A stretch of DNA of 64,000 nucleotides from CAWAQA01 sp963784065 (GCA_963784065.1 CAWAQA010000007.1:1-64000); one strand, 5' to 3'; positions 30,146 to 41,940 are shown, counted from the stretch's first letter. A program made the numbers and translations. Notes: generated by a model from the letters alone, not told the origin.

Positions 30146-31259
30146 GTGGCGGTCGCGCGGATCGCTGCGGGACGCGCTCGGCGACGATCGCGGCGGCGCG
30201 TCGTCGTTCCTGGCGCTGCTGGCCGCGGTGGCCGTGCTCGGTCCCGTGCTCAACCTGGCTGGTGCCGGAGTCGTCGCCGTTTCACCTGTCGACCTACGCG
30301 CTGACGCTCATCGGCAAGTACATGTGCTACGCGATGCTGGCGCTGGCGGTCGATCTGATCTGGGGCTACTGCGGCATCCTGAGCCTCGGGCCACGCCGCG
30401 TTCTTCGCGCTCGGCGGCTACGCGATGGGCATGTATCTGATGCGCCAGATCGGCACGCGCGGCGTCTACGGCCATCCGGTGCTGCCCGACTTCATGGTGT
30501 TCCTGAACTGGGACGAGCTGCCCTGGTTCTGGCTCGGGTTCGACCGCTTCTGGTTCGCGCTGCTGATGATCGCGCTCGTGCCCGGCGCTGCTGGCGTTCG
30601 TCTTCGGCTGGCTCGCGTTCCGCTCGCGCGTCACCGGCGTGTACCTGTCGATCATGACCCAGGCGCTCAGCTACGCCCTGATGCTCGCGTTCTTCCGCAA
30701 CGACATGGGCTTCGGCGGCAACAACGGCTTCACCGACTTCAAGGACATCCTCGGCTTCGATCTGCAGCAGGACGGCACGCGCGTCGTCGCTCGTGGTGGC
30801 CACCGCCGTGGCGCTGGCGGCCGAGCTACTGCGGCCTGCCGCGCGATCGTCCGCTCGCGCGCCGGCCGCGTGATCCGGGCGATTCGCGACGCCGAGAGCC
30901 GCACGCGCTTTCTCGGCTACCGGGTCGAGTCCTACAAGCTGTGGGTGTTCGTCTTCTCGGCGGTGCTCGCCGGCGTCGCCGGCGCGCTCTACGTGCCGCA
31001 GGTCGGCATCATCAATCCGAGCGAGTTCGCGCCGATCAACTCGATCGAAGTGGTGATCTGGGTCGCCGTCGGCGGCCGCGGCACGCTCTACGGCGCCGCG
31101 GCGGGCGCCGTGCTGGTCAACTACGCCAAGACCTACTTCACCGGCGCGCTGCCGGAAGTGTGGCTCTACGCGCTCGGCGCCATCTTCGTGCTCGTCACGC
31201 TGTTCCTGCCGCGCGGGCTCATCGGGCTGGCTCCCGCGCCGGCGCGAGGGCGCAGATGA
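30142..31259 (+). CDS. urtC: Urea ABC transporter permease UrtC (frameshifted)
   Basis: LivM-type permease. Recognised segments: LTLIGKYMCYAMLALAVDLI, WGYCGILSLGHAAFF, GGYAMGMYLMRQIG, SIMTQALSYALMLAFF, DMGFGGNNGFTDFKDILGF, AIRDAESRTRFLGYRVE and VGGRGTLYGAAAGAVLVNYA. The start is uncertain: GTG 30142 overlaps the urtB stop, and a frame break lies within the first 12 codons. Further breaks near 30270, 30392, 30586, 30790 and 30830 are one-base events. It ends ATGA-coupled to urtD. Confidence 0.9.
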
Positions 31260-32104
31260 CGCCACGCGATCGGCTCGCTCAGCGCCGATCGCCGCCGGCG
31301 CACGCGGGCGCCTGGAGCGACATGCGCGAGGCGGCGGCGCGCCGGGCGCCGCCGCCGCTGCTGCGGCAAGATTCTCTATCTCGAGAAGCTGACCGTCAGC
31401 TTCGACGGCTTCAAGGCGCTCGACGGCCTGACGCTGTACGTCGACCCGGGCGAGCTGCGCTGCATCATCGGCCCGAACGGCGCCGGCAAGACCACGATGA
31501 TGGACGTGATCACCGGGAAGACGCGGCCGGACGCAGGGCTCGGCCTGGTTCGGCCAGAACATCAACCTGCTGGCGCTGTCCGAGCCGGAGATCGCGCAGG
31601 CGGGCATCGGCCGCAAGTTCCAGAAGCCGACGGTGTTCGAGTTCCTGACGGTGTTCGAGAACCTCGAGCTGGCGCTGGCCGGCGACAAGTCGTTCTGGAG
31701 GATGCTGCGTCGCGCGCCTGACGCCGGCCGCAGCGCGAGCGCATCGACGAGGTGCTCGGGGTGATCGGCCTCGCCGTCGCAGCGCGCACTCGCTGGCCGG
31801 CACGCTGTCGCACGGGCAGAAGCAGTGGCTCGAGATCGGCATGCTGCTGATGCAGGAGCCCGAGCTGCTGCTGGTCGACGAGCCGGTCGCCGGCATGACG
31901 CCGCAGGAGACCGAGCGCACCGCGGAGCTGCTGCTGTCGCTCGCCGGCAAGCACTCGGTCGTCGTCGTCGAGCACGACATGGAGTTCGTGCGCTCGATCG
32001 CGAGCCGCGTGACCGTGCTGCACGAGGGCCGCGTGCTGGCCGAAGGCGACATGGACGACGTGCAGAACGATCCCCGCGTCATCGAGGTGTATCTCGGCGC
32101 ATGA
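31256..32104 (+). CDS. urtD: Urea ABC transporter ATP-binding protein UrtD (frameshifted)
   Basis: ATPase of the LivG type with Walker A GPNGAGKTT, the UrtD-typical GRKFQKPTVFEFLTVFENLEL, a signature region TLSHGQKQWLEIGMLL, Walker B LLLVDEP and a switch histidine in VVVEHDMEFV. The N-terminus is longer than usual, with an arginine/alanine-rich lead (about 35 residues) before ILYLEKLTVSFDGFKAL. Frame breaks near 31370, 31545, 31710, 31725 and 31785. Start and stop both use ATGA overlaps with urtC and urtE. Confidence 0.9.
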
Positions 32105-32808
32105 GCCTGCTGGCGATCGAGGCGCTCAATCAGTCCTACGGCGGCAGCCACACGCTGTGGGACGTCGACGCTCGACGTGCCGGCGGGCTCGCGCACCTGC
32201 CTCATGGGCCGCAACGGCATGGGCAAGACCACGCTGCTGAAGTGCATCATGGGGCTGCTGCCGGCGACCTCCGGCACGATCATGTTCGACGGCACCGACC
32301 TGCGGCGCGCTGCCGGCCGAGGCGCGCGCCCGGCTCGGCATCGGCTACGTGCCGCAGGGCCGCGAGATCTTCCCGCAGCTGACCGTCGAGGAGAACCTGC
32401 GCGTCGGCCTCGGCATCCGGACGCGGCGGGCCGCGCAGCATCCCGCCGCAGATCTTCGAGCTGTTCCCGGTGCTCGAAGCAGATGCTGCGGCGGCGCGGC
32501 GGCGATCTGTCGGGCGGCCAGCAGCAGCAGCTGGCGATCGGCCGCGCGCTGGTGCTCGAGCCGAAGCTGCTGATCCTCGACGAGCCGACCGAAGGGATTC
32601 AGCCGAACATCGTGCACGAGATCGGCGACATCATCCTGAAGCTGAATCGCGGAAGCCGGGCGTCACCGTGCTGCTGGTCGAGCAGAAGCTGCCGTTCGCG
32701 CGGCGCGTGGCCAGCGAGTTCCACATCCTCGAGAAGGGCCGCCGCGTGGCCGGCGGCGCGATCGGCGAGCTCACCGACGACGTCGTGCGCGAACATCTCA
32801 GCGTGTGA
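32101..32808 (+). CDS. urtE: Urea ABC transporter ATP-binding protein UrtE (frameshifted)
   Basis: LivF-type ATPase: MSLLAIEALNQSYGGSHTLW, Walker A GRNGMGKTT, IGYVPQGREIFPQLTVEENL, LSGGQQQQLAIGRAL, Walker B LLILDEPTEGIQPNIV and VLLVEQKLPFARRVA. The length of about 235 residues is standard. Frame breaks near 32171, 32310, 32443, 32478 and 32653. The stop overlaps the ureD start (GTGTGA), linking transporter and urease genes in one transcript. Confidence 0.92.
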
Positions 32809-33686
32809 CACGATTGCTCCGGCGTGCATCGAGTCACGCCGGCGTCGAATCGCCGACCGGCGCCTCCGACGCGCCGGGCCGGGACGCCTCGGCGTCGCGC
32901 GCGAGCGTCCGCAGCGTGGTCACCCGCGCCTACGCGACCAGCCCGCTGCGGCTGCTGACGCCGGCCAATCACGGGCAGCGCCGCCTGGGTCTACACGTCG
33001 AGCTTCGGCGGCGGACTCGTCGACGGCGATCGCATCGACCTCGACATCGACGTCGGGCGCCGGCGCGGCGGCGTTCATGTCCACGCAGGCGTCGACGAAG
33101 GTCTATCGGTCGCCGCGCGGCACGAGCGCCGAGCTGCGCGGCACGCGTCGGCCGCGACGGTCTGCTGGTCGTCGCGCCGGACCCGGTCGTCTGCTTCGCC
33201 GGCGCCCGCTATCGTCAGGTCCAGCGTTTCGACGTCGCGGACGGCGGCGCGCTGGTCCGTGGACTGGCTGTCTGTCGGGCCGCCGCGCCGCCGGTGAGCG
33301 GTGGGCGTTCGACGAGTACCGACAGCCTGCATCGACGTGCGGCTGGGCGACCGGCTGCTCGTCCACGATGCGCTCGCGCTTCGCGCAGTCCGACGGCGAC
33401 CTCGCCGGACGGCTCGGGCGGTTCGACGTGCTGGCGGTCGTCGTGCTCGTCGGCCGGCGCGCTCTCGCGACGAAGCAGCGACGCTCGTGTCGCGGCCGTC
33501 TCGGCGCCGACGGATCGTCGCGGCGTGCCGATCAGCTCATCGCGGCGTCACGCCGCTCGGCGAGGACGGCTGCCTGCTCCGCCTGGCGGGCACGTCCGTC
33601 GAACAGCGTCGGCCGCACCGTGCGCGAGCTGCTGCGGCTTCGTCCCGCAGCGGCTCGGCGACGATCCCTGGACGCGCAAGTGGTGA
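32805..33686 (+). CDS. ureD: Urease accessory protein UreD (UreH) (frameshifted)
   Basis: Recognised by LRLLTPANHG, VYTSSFGGGLVDGDRIDLDI, STQASTKVYRS, LLVVAPDPVVCFAGARYRQVQRFDV and GTSVEQVGRTVRELL. UreD is the scaffold that binds the urease apoenzyme and recruits UreF and UreG for nickel insertion. GTG start overlaps urtE. Four or more one-base frame breaks (near 32980, 33145, 33262, 33325) are needed; no internal stop remains after correction. Confidence 0.87.
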   Translation: MTRLLRRASSHAGVESPTGASDAPGRDASASRASVRSVVTRAYATSPLRLLTPANHGQRRLGLHVELRRRTRRRRSHRPRHRRRAPARRRSCPRRRRRRSIGRRAARAPSCAARVGRDGLLVVAPDPVVCFAGARYRQVQRFDVADGGALVRGLAVCRAAAPPVSGGRSTSTDSLHRRAAGRPAARPRCARASRSPTATSPDGSGGSTCWRSSCSSAGALSRRSSDARVAAVSAPTDRRGVPISSSRRHAARRGRLPAPPGGHVRRTASAAPCASCCGFVPQRLGDDPWTRKW

Positions 33687-33721
33687 GACCTGGACTGCAA
33701 CCGGAAGAGACATTCACGCGC

Positions 33722-34464
33722 ATGCATCTGACGCCGCGAGAGATCGACAAACTGATGCTGCACCAGGCCGGGTTCCTGGCGCAGAAGCGGCTGGCGCGCG
33801 GCCTGCGCCTCAACTACGTCGAGGCCATGGCGCTGATCGCGACGCAGCTGCTCGAGTTCATCCGCGACGGCCGGTCGGTGGCCGAGCTGATGGATCTCGG
33901 GCGCCGGCTGCTCGGCCGCGCGCGACGTCCTCGACGGCGTGGCCGAGATGATCGACGAGGTGCAGGTCGAAGGGACGTTTCCCGACGGCACGAAGCTGGT
34001 CACCGTGCACCATCCCGATCGTCGCCGAGCACGGCGACATGGCGCTGGCGCTCTACGGCAGCTTCCTGTCGCGCGCGGCCGACGCGCCGGCGCCGTGGGC
34101 CGGCCGGCCGTGCCGCGCGAAGGCGCGCCGGGCGCCGTCCTCGTCGTGCGACGGCGCGATCGTCCTGAACGAAGGCCGGCCGACGGTCGAGCTGCAGGTC
34201 GCCAACCGCGGCGATCGGCCGATTCAGGTCGGCAGCCACTATCACTTCGTCGAGACCAACCGCGCGCTCGCTCTTCGATCGGCGTGCCGCGTACGGCATG
34301 CGGCTCGACATTCCCGCCGGCACCGCGGTGCGGTTCGAGCCGGGCGAGACCAAGACGGTGACGCTCGTGGCGATCGCCGGCGCGCGCGTGATCCGCGGCG
34401 GCAACGCCTGGGCGAGCGGACCGGTCGTCGAGCGCGACGGCGATCCTCGGCGAGCGACCGTGCC

Positions 34465-34468
<4 letters not shown>
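33722..34468 (+). CDS. ureA: Fused urease gamma-beta subunit UreAB (frameshifted)
   Basis: The first 100 codons are a complete gamma subunit (MHLTPREIDKLMLHQAGFLA, LNYVEAMALI, GTFPDGTKLVTVHHPI). Without a stop or new start the sequence runs into a beta subunit (NEGRPTVELQVANRGDRPIQ, VGSHYHFVETNRAL, RLDIPAGTAVRFEPGETKTV). Fusion of UreA and UreB into one chain is known from Helicobacter and some actinobacterial and acidobacterial ureases. Frame breaks near 33921, 34018, 34115, 34272 and 34442 leave some doubt that the linker is intact; a cryptic stop there cannot be excluded. ATGA overlap with ureC. Confidence 0.82.
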
Positions 34469-36191
<1,723 letters not shown>

Positions 36192-36199
36192 GGCTGCCG

Positions 36200-36864
36200 A
36201 TGTCCGAGTGGCTGACCTGGCAGGTCGTCGACTCCGCGTTTCCCGACGGGCGCTGTTCGCGCATTCCTGGGGGCTCGAAGCCGCCTGGCAGCACGGCGAG
36301 GTCGGACGCCCGCAGGCGTTGCGCGACTTCGTCGACGCGGCGGTTCTGCAGGCCGGGCACGCGGTGCTGCCGCTGGTGAACGCGGCATTCCACGACTCCC
36401 GGAGCGCTCGAGGCGCTCGACGCGCTCGCCGAGGCGTTCCTGACCAACGCGGTGGCCAACCGTGCAAGCCGCGTCCAGGGGCGGACGCTGCTCGCGACGG
36501 CGGCGCGCGTCTGGCCGTCTGCCGCGCTCGACGGCGCTGACGGCGCGCGCCGACGCGACGCATGCGCACGTCGCGCCGCTCTCGGGCGCCGCCTTTCGGG
36601 CGCTCGGCCTGCCGCTGCAAGACCGCGCAGCAGATCGTGCTGTACGGCACGGCACGCGGCGTGCTGTCGGCCGCCGTCCGCTCGGGATCGTCGGCGGCTA
36701 CGAGGCGCAGCGGCTGCAGACGGCCTGCGAGCCGTGGCTCGACGGACGTGGCCGGAGCTGTGCGCCGGACTGGTCGTCGACGACCTGGCGCAGACCGCAG
36801 CCGGTGATCGATCTCGCTGCAGGCGGGCCACGATCGGCTGTACTCGCGACTGTTTCAGTCCTGA
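36200..36864 (+). CDS. ureF: Urease accessory protein UreF (frameshifted)
   Basis: Starts MSEWLTWQVVDSAFP, then GLFAHSWGLEAAWQHGEV, the UreF fingerprint, followed by a mainly helical protein (VNAAFHDS, LLATAARVWP, QIVLYGTARGVLSAAVR, VVDDLAQT). UreF forms a complex with UreD and acts as a gate for UreG. It begins 8 bases after ureC; an expected ureE is not found before or after it. Several one-base breaks, including near 36255, 36405 and 36465. Confidence 0.85.
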
Positions 36865-36884
36865 CGCGTCAGAGGAACGGTCCC

Positions 36885-37601
<717 letters not shown>

Positions 37602-37618
37602 CGCCCTTGCGCACCGCG

Positions 37619-37778
37619 GAAAATCAACGCAGAGGACGCAGGGGAGCAGAGAACGCGGAGATGACGATGGTGGGTACCTCCGCTTGCAGAAGTCGTTCGA
37701 CCCGTGGAACGGCCGTTTCTCGCGTTCTTTTTCGGCATCTCTGCGATCTCTGCCCCTCGGCGTCCTCTGCGATTTTGA
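37619..37778. repeat. Long imperfect palindrome of the CAGAGG family
   Basis: A purine-rich 5' arm (37620-37660; CGCAGAGGACGCAGGGG...) and a complementary pyrimidine-rich 3' arm (37736-37776; CTCTGCGATCTCTGCCCC...). The centre has TCGTTCGACCCG near 37692, the TTCGAC module of the other long repeats. It lies 18 bases after the ureG stop, exactly where the frame-break-rich block ends. Confidence 0.8.
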
Positions 37779-37843
37779 ATTCGTGTCGTCACCCGCGCAG
37801 CTGGCGGTAATATGGCGGCGCGTTCGGTTGAGAAGGAGGAGTC

Positions 37844-38707
37844 ATGCCCGGGACGAATCGCCGCCGCCTGTTCGGTGCGCTTGCCATTTTCCTGTGCGCC
37901 GCTGCCGCCGAGGCGCAGTCGCACAAGGTGACCCTCGTCAGGGCCGTGGACTATGTCGCCAGCGCCGACTACCCCGACGGCAAGGATCGTCTCGACCTCT
38001 ACATCCCGGAAGGCGTGAAGAACGCACCGGTCATCTTCTCGATTCACGGCGGCCTGTTGTCGATGGGCGACAGGACCGAGGACAGCTTCGTCGGCCAGCG
38101 GTTCGCCCCCGCAGGCTACGTCACCGCCGTCATCAGCTATCGTCTGTCGCCGGGCGTCTCGCATCCCGCGCACGTGCAGGATGCCGCCGCTGCATTTGCC
38201 TGGGTGAAGCGCAACATCCGGCAGCATGGCGGCGACCCCGATCGCATTCTCGTGATTGGCCACTCCGCCGGCGCCTACCTCGCCATGCTGCTCGCCACCG
38301 ACCCCCGCTACCTCGCCGCGCAGGCCCTGACGCCTCGCGACATCGCCGGCCTCGTGCCGGTCAGCGGCTTCTACTGGGTCGAGAAGACGGGCGTCGCGCC
38401 AGACCGGCCGAAGTACGTGTGGGGCACCGAGCAGAAAGCCTGGATCGACGCGTCGCCGGCGCATCATCTTCACTTCGCCCTGCCGCCGGTGCTGCTCATC
38501 GACACCGACGGCGACGAAGACTGGCGGCAGCAGCAGAACATCGACATGGCCGCGGCGCTGCGGTCGGCCGGCAACAAGGACGTGACCCTGCGCCAGGTCA
38601 AGGGCCGCACGCACATGAGCGTCTGGACCGAGATGCTGGACGGAGAGTCGGAGGAGACCTCGTCGTTGATTCTGGCCTTTGCCAAGCGCGTCCTGTCGGA
38701 GCGATGA
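37844..38707 (+). CDS. Exported alpha/beta-hydrolase, carboxylesterase-like
   Basis: A 287-residue enzyme with signal peptide through EAQS. The BD-FAE/acetyl-esterase pattern is visible: HGG oxyanion motif in IFSIHGGLL, nucleophile elbow GHSAGA (serine about residue 143), an acid within LLIDTDGDEDW, and the catalytic histidine in GRTHMSVW. The likely reaction is hydrolysis of small acyl esters in the periplasm. AAGGAGGAG lies just upstream of the ATG. No frame break, in contrast to the preceding urease block. Confidence 0.85.
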   Translation: MPGTNRRRLFGALAIFLCAAAAEAQSHKVTLVRAVDYVASADYPDGKDRLDLYIPEGVKNAPVIFSIHGGLLSMGDRTEDSFVGQRFAPAGYVTAVISYRLSPGVSHPAHVQDAAAAFAWVKRNIRQHGGDPDRILVIGHSAGAYLAMLLATDPRYLAAQALTPRDIAGLVPVSGFYWVEKTGVAPDRPKYVWGTEQKAWIDASPAHHLHFALPPVLLIDTDGDEDWRQQQNIDMAAALRSAGNKDVTLRQVKGRTHMSVWTEMLDGESEETSSLILAFAKRVLSER

Positions 38708-38756
38708 CGGCGCCGGACTGATCGCGGGCGCGTTACCGTAACCGGTGCTCACGAGC

Positions 38757-38821
38757 ACGAACCACAGAGACACAGGCACAGAGACAGTGTGATCGTAGGG
38801 CGGGTGCCTTTCGGACCCGCC
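38757..38821. repeat. Solitary half-arm (CACAGAGACAC) plus a GGGTCC hairpin
   Basis: A purine-rich stretch ACCACAGAGACACAGGCAC (38757-38786) resembles one outer arm of the long palindromes, but no partner arm follows. It is next to a gggtgcc/ggacccgc hairpin (38798-38821). Together they separate the esterase from the next gene. Confidence 0.65.
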
Positions 38822-38877
38822 AGCTTGCGAAGCCCGTTGCGGGCGCGGAGCAGTGAACGGCAACCTGAAGGACAGCC

Positions 38878-40140
38878 ATGAATTCCAGCGACAGACGTGC
38901 CAGTCGTCGGCAGCTGCTGAAGTGGCTGGCCGGAAGCCCTCTCCTCGCTTTTCCCGGCCTTGCGGGCCTTGCGGCGCAGGTGCCCTCGACCGCGCCGCCA
39001 AAGCGTCCCGATCCGATGATCTGGGCGCCCGGGGGCCTGCAGGATCTCATCGAGACTCCCGGGGACGCCATCAACGTGTTCGACTTCGAGCCGGTCATGC
39101 GCAAGAACGTGCCGCCCGCGCACTTCGGCTACATGGCTTCGGGGATCGACGACGAGGTGACGTTGCGCGCCAACCGGGAAGGCTTCCTGAAGTTCCAGCT
39201 CCGGCCGCGGCGTCTCGTCGACGTCAGCAAGGTTGACATGAGCGCCGACATCCTCGGCGTGCGATACGACACCCCGATCGTGATTGCCCCGATCGGCGGC
39301 CATCGCGCCTATCATGCCAACGGCGAGGAGGCGGTGGCGCGCGCGGCGAAGGCGGGGAACCACCTGATGATCCTGTCAACGCAGTCCACGACGTCGCCCG
39401 AAGCGGTGATGGCCGCGCGCGGCGCGCCTATCTGGTATCAGCTCTACGCGACCAACAAGTGGGACGTCACCAAAGCCTTCCTCACTCGCGCGGAAAGGGC
39501 GGGGTGCCTCGCGGTTGCGGTGACGGTGGATCGCAACGGCGGCCGGAATCAGGAAACGCTGTTCCGGCTGCAGCGCACGGACACGCGCACCTGCTCGAAC
39601 TGCCACGACAGGAGCAGTCTCCAGGCCAACTACAGGGGAAGGCCGATGTACGAAGGCGTGGATCTGTCCGGCCTGCCCCACATCCAGTCCTCGGCGATGA
39701 CGTGGGACACGATCAAGCGGATGCGCGACAGCACCAGGATGAAAGTGGTGCTCAAGGGCATCCTCGCTCACGAAGACGCCGAGCTCGCCGTCAAGGCCGG
39801 CGTCGACGGCATCGTCGTCTCGAACCATGGGGCGCGCAGCGAGGACAGCGGGCGCGCGACGATCGATGCGCTGCCGGAGATCCTCGAAGCCGTGCGCGGC
39901 CGCATGCCGGTGCTCGTGGACAGCGGCTTCCGCCGCGGCACCGATATCGCGAAGGCGCTATGCATGGGGGCGACCGCCGTGTGCGTCGGCCGGCCCTATA
40001 TCTGGGGCCTTGGCGCCTTCGGCCAGCCGGGAGTCGAGCGCGTGCTGGAACTGTTGCGCATCGAGCTGCTCGCCGCCATGCAGCAGGTCGGTGCACCGAC
40101 GATCAAGCACCTCGTGCCCGCGATGGTGCGCCGCGCATGA
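38878..40140 (+). CDS. Tat-exported FMN-dependent alpha-hydroxy-acid dehydrogenase with CXXCH
   Basis: A 420-residue protein. The N-terminus RRASRRQLLKWLAGSPLL is a Tat signal. The FMN-dependent hydroxy-acid oxidase fold is clear: GFLKFQLRPRRLVDVSKVDM, PIVIAPIGGH, WYQLYATNKWD, AVTVDRNGGRN, KGILAHEDAELAVKAGVDGIVVSNHGAR (catalytic histidine) and PVLVDSGFRRGTDIAKAL. Unusually, a CXXCH haem motif (TCSNCHDRS, residues about 238-246) sits in the substrate loop region. I infer a periplasmic lactate/glycolate-type dehydrogenase passing electrons to a bound or external haem. FMN must load before Tat export. Confidence 0.85.
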   Translation: MNSSDRRASRRQLLKWLAGSPLLAFPGLAGLAAQVPSTAPPKRPDPMIWAPGGLQDLIETPGDAINVFDFEPVMRKNVPPAHFGYMASGIDDEVTLRANREGFLKFQLRPRRLVDVSKVDMSADILGVRYDTPIVIAPIGGHRAYHANGEEAVARAAKAGNHLMILSTQSTTSPEAVMAARGAPIWYQLYATNKWDVTKAFLTRAERAGCLAVAVTVDRNGGRNQETLFRLQRTDTRTCSNCHDRSSLQANYRGRPMYEGVDLSGLPHIQSSAMTWDTIKRMRDSTRMKVVLKGILAHEDAELAVKAGVDGIVVSNHGARSEDSGRATIDALPEILEAVRGRMPVLVDSGFRRGTDIAKALCMGATAVCVGRPYIWGLGAFGQPGVERVLELLRIELLAAMQQVGAPTIKHLVPAMVRRA

Positions 40141-40202
40141 GAAACGGCGCACGTGGGGACCGGTGTCGCCGGCCGCCCGCGGGCGACGGCCTGGCGTTCG
40201 CG

Positions 40203-40531
40203 CTACGGCTCGCCGTGCTCACGAAGCGACGCAAGCAGGACGGCTACGGCCACCTGGCGTTCGTCGATCGGAACAGGCGTCCAGCCTTTGCTCATCAGAT
40301 GATCCTTGAGCCGCTGGGCGGCCGCGAGCGCTGACGACATGTCTGGGTACATTTCGTTCAGCATCGTCTCGCTGGCGCGCACGAGGCGTGCCACGGTCCA
40401 CGAGTGCCGGACGGGCTCGATGAGGCACATGACGTCTTTCTCAGTGGAGCCGTGCAGCTGCCAGACCGGGCCGCCAACCAGGGTCGAGCTTGGTAGTTGA
40501 AATGCGCAGCGCCGTGCTTGATGGTCTTCAT
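40203..40531 (-). CDS. Small hypothetical protein (one frameshift)
   Basis: From ATG 40531 the protein reads MKTIKHGAA; after one missing third-codon base near 40508 it continues FQLPSSTLVGGPVWQLHGS, EKDVMCLIEPVRHSWTVARL and ends RQVAVAVLLASLREHGEP (about 108 residues). The sequence has normal amino-acid composition and alternating polarity, so it is probably coding, but I do not recognise it. An alternative start is ATG 40430 without the break. Upstream DNA (40500-40900) is less GC-rich than its surroundings. Confidence 0.4.
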
Positions 40532-40965
40532 CGCCGTCGTCGTCCCGTATAAAGCCGCTGGGTGGGGTTCGCGACATCACCTTGCATGCGCGACAACGGC
40601 AGAGCTGACACAACGTTACTCCAAAACCCGGCAGTGAGATCAAGAAGAAATTGACGAGGTGATGGCGGTTCCGCCCATGCGGCGATGTCGTGACAACGAC
40701 TTTTGCACGCCAGTGCTCGTAATAGAGCGTTATTGAGTTCATAAAGTCATAAATACGTGCGGGAAAACCACTCATCGCCGCTGGAGAATAATTTTGACTC
40801 ACGTCAACGTCCGGGCGGGCCCGCGCGCGCGCTCGCACTGCCGCCGCCAGCTCGGCCGGCCTGCATGACACTTGTAGGTCCAATGAATTCTCCGTGCAAC
40901 CATGAGGAGTCAGACCCCAGTCGTCAGTTCCGTCGGCAGGTCCGGCGGTACGAAGGAGCAACCTC
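40532..40965. other. AT-richer intergenic region
   Basis: About 430 bases with no credible gene. The composition is visibly less GC-rich than the flanks (e.g. the stretch 40731-40755 with TTGAGTTCATAAAGTCATAAA). It holds the FNR-like palindrome listed at 40794 and probably both promoters for the divergent neighbours. Confidence 0.55.
40794..40807. promoter_or_regulatory. Candidate CRP/FNR-family binding site
   Basis: TTGAC-TCAC-GTCAA is a perfect inverted repeat of the FixK/NNR/FNR type (TTGA-N6-TCAA). It lies about 160 bases before the plus-strand gene at 40966 and about 260 before the minus-strand small gene. No CRP/FNR gene is in the window. Confidence 0.45.
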
Positions 40966-41940
40966 ATGACGAATCGACGCGAGTTCATGCACGCCGCCGG
41001 GTTCGCGGCGACAGGGCTGTTCGCCACTGCCGATTCGCTGGCCGGTGCCGCCGGTCAGGCACAGGCTCGCCCCGCGCCGCGGGCCGCGATGGGTGCACGA
41101 TTTCGTGAGCTGCTCCGGGGTCCCGAGCCGCTGGTGTGCCCGGCCGCGCATGATGCGCTGACCGCGCGGCTGATCGAGGTCATGGGGTTCAACGGCCTGT
41201 TCATCGGGACGAGCGCCGCCGCGTCGATCGGTCATGCGTTACCCGACAACGGCAGCATCTCGGTGACCGACATCCTCGAGTTCGCCCGCGCCATTGCCGA
41301 CGCCGTCGGAATCCCCGCGCTCGCCGACGCCGATGACTTCGGCGGGCAGCCGCTCTCCGCCTACCGGCATGCCAGGGCCTTCGAGCAGGCCGGGATCGCT
41401 GCCGTCATGTTCGACGACAGGAGCCCGCTCGGCCGCGCCGGATCGACCGTCGCCGCTCGCGCGCCCGGGCCCGAGCCGCTGCTCTCGAGGCCCGCCATGG
41501 TCGACACGATTCGCGCCGCCGCCGATGCCCGGTCCGATCTCGTGCTCATCGTTCGTTGCTATGCGACAGACCGCAACGACAACCTCGATCGCTGCGTCGC
41601 GTACGGTCAGGCCGGCGCGGATGTCGTGTACCCCGGTGGCGGCCTGCGCACGGCGGACGAGTTCTCGAACCTGGCGAGCATGGTCAACAAGCCCCTGATG
41701 ACGACGCTCGGCAACAACATGGCCGTGTCGCGGATGAAGGAATCGCGCATCGCCGTGGCCAACGGCGGCGGTCTGGTGAACATCGCGCTGGGCGCCGTCG
41801 AGCGAGCGTTGATCGAGTTCAAGAACACCGGTGCGATGACCGCCGCGGCCAAAGGCGCGCTCTCCGCCGCCGTCGCCCGGCAGCTCACCCGGTCGCCGCT
41901 CGCGGACGACAACGCGCGCAAGTACAACGTCGTGCGCTAG
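40966..41940 (+). CDS. Tat-exported isocitrate lyase/PEP mutase-fold protein
   Basis: A 324-residue protein with Tat-type leader NRREFMHAAGFAATGLF. The fold of the ICL/PEPM superfamily is seen: GPEPLVCPAAHDALTARLIE, GFNGLFIGTSAAASIG, PALADADDFGG (in place of the usual DADTGYG), AGIAAVMFDDRSPLG, VLIVRCYATDRN and AGADVVYPGGGLR. The KKCGH-type lyase motif of true isocitrate lyases is absent, so the reaction is uncertain; a 2-methylisocitrate- or oxaloacetate-hydrolase-like activity is possible. Its export is unusual for this family, whose members act in the cytoplasm. Confidence 0.8.
   Translation: MTNRREFMHAAGFAATGLFATADSLAGAAGQAQARPAPRAAMGARFRELLRGPEPLVCPAAHDALTARLIEVMGFNGLFIGTSAAASIGHALPDNGSISVTDILEFARAIADAVGIPALADADDFGGQPLSAYRHARAFEQAGIAAVMFDDRSPLGRAGSTVAARAPGPEPLLSRPAMVDTIRAAADARSDLVLIVRCYATDRNDNLDRCVAYGQAGADVVYPGGGLRTADEFSNLASMVNKPLMTTLGNNMAVSRMKESRIAVANGGGLVNIALGAVERALIEFKNTGAMTAAAKGALSAAVARQLTRSPLADDNARKYNVVR

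Noticed and set aside
37619..37778. Palindromic repeats as CRISPR arrays
   Set aside because: They are inverted, not direct, and have no regular spacer units or cas genes nearby.
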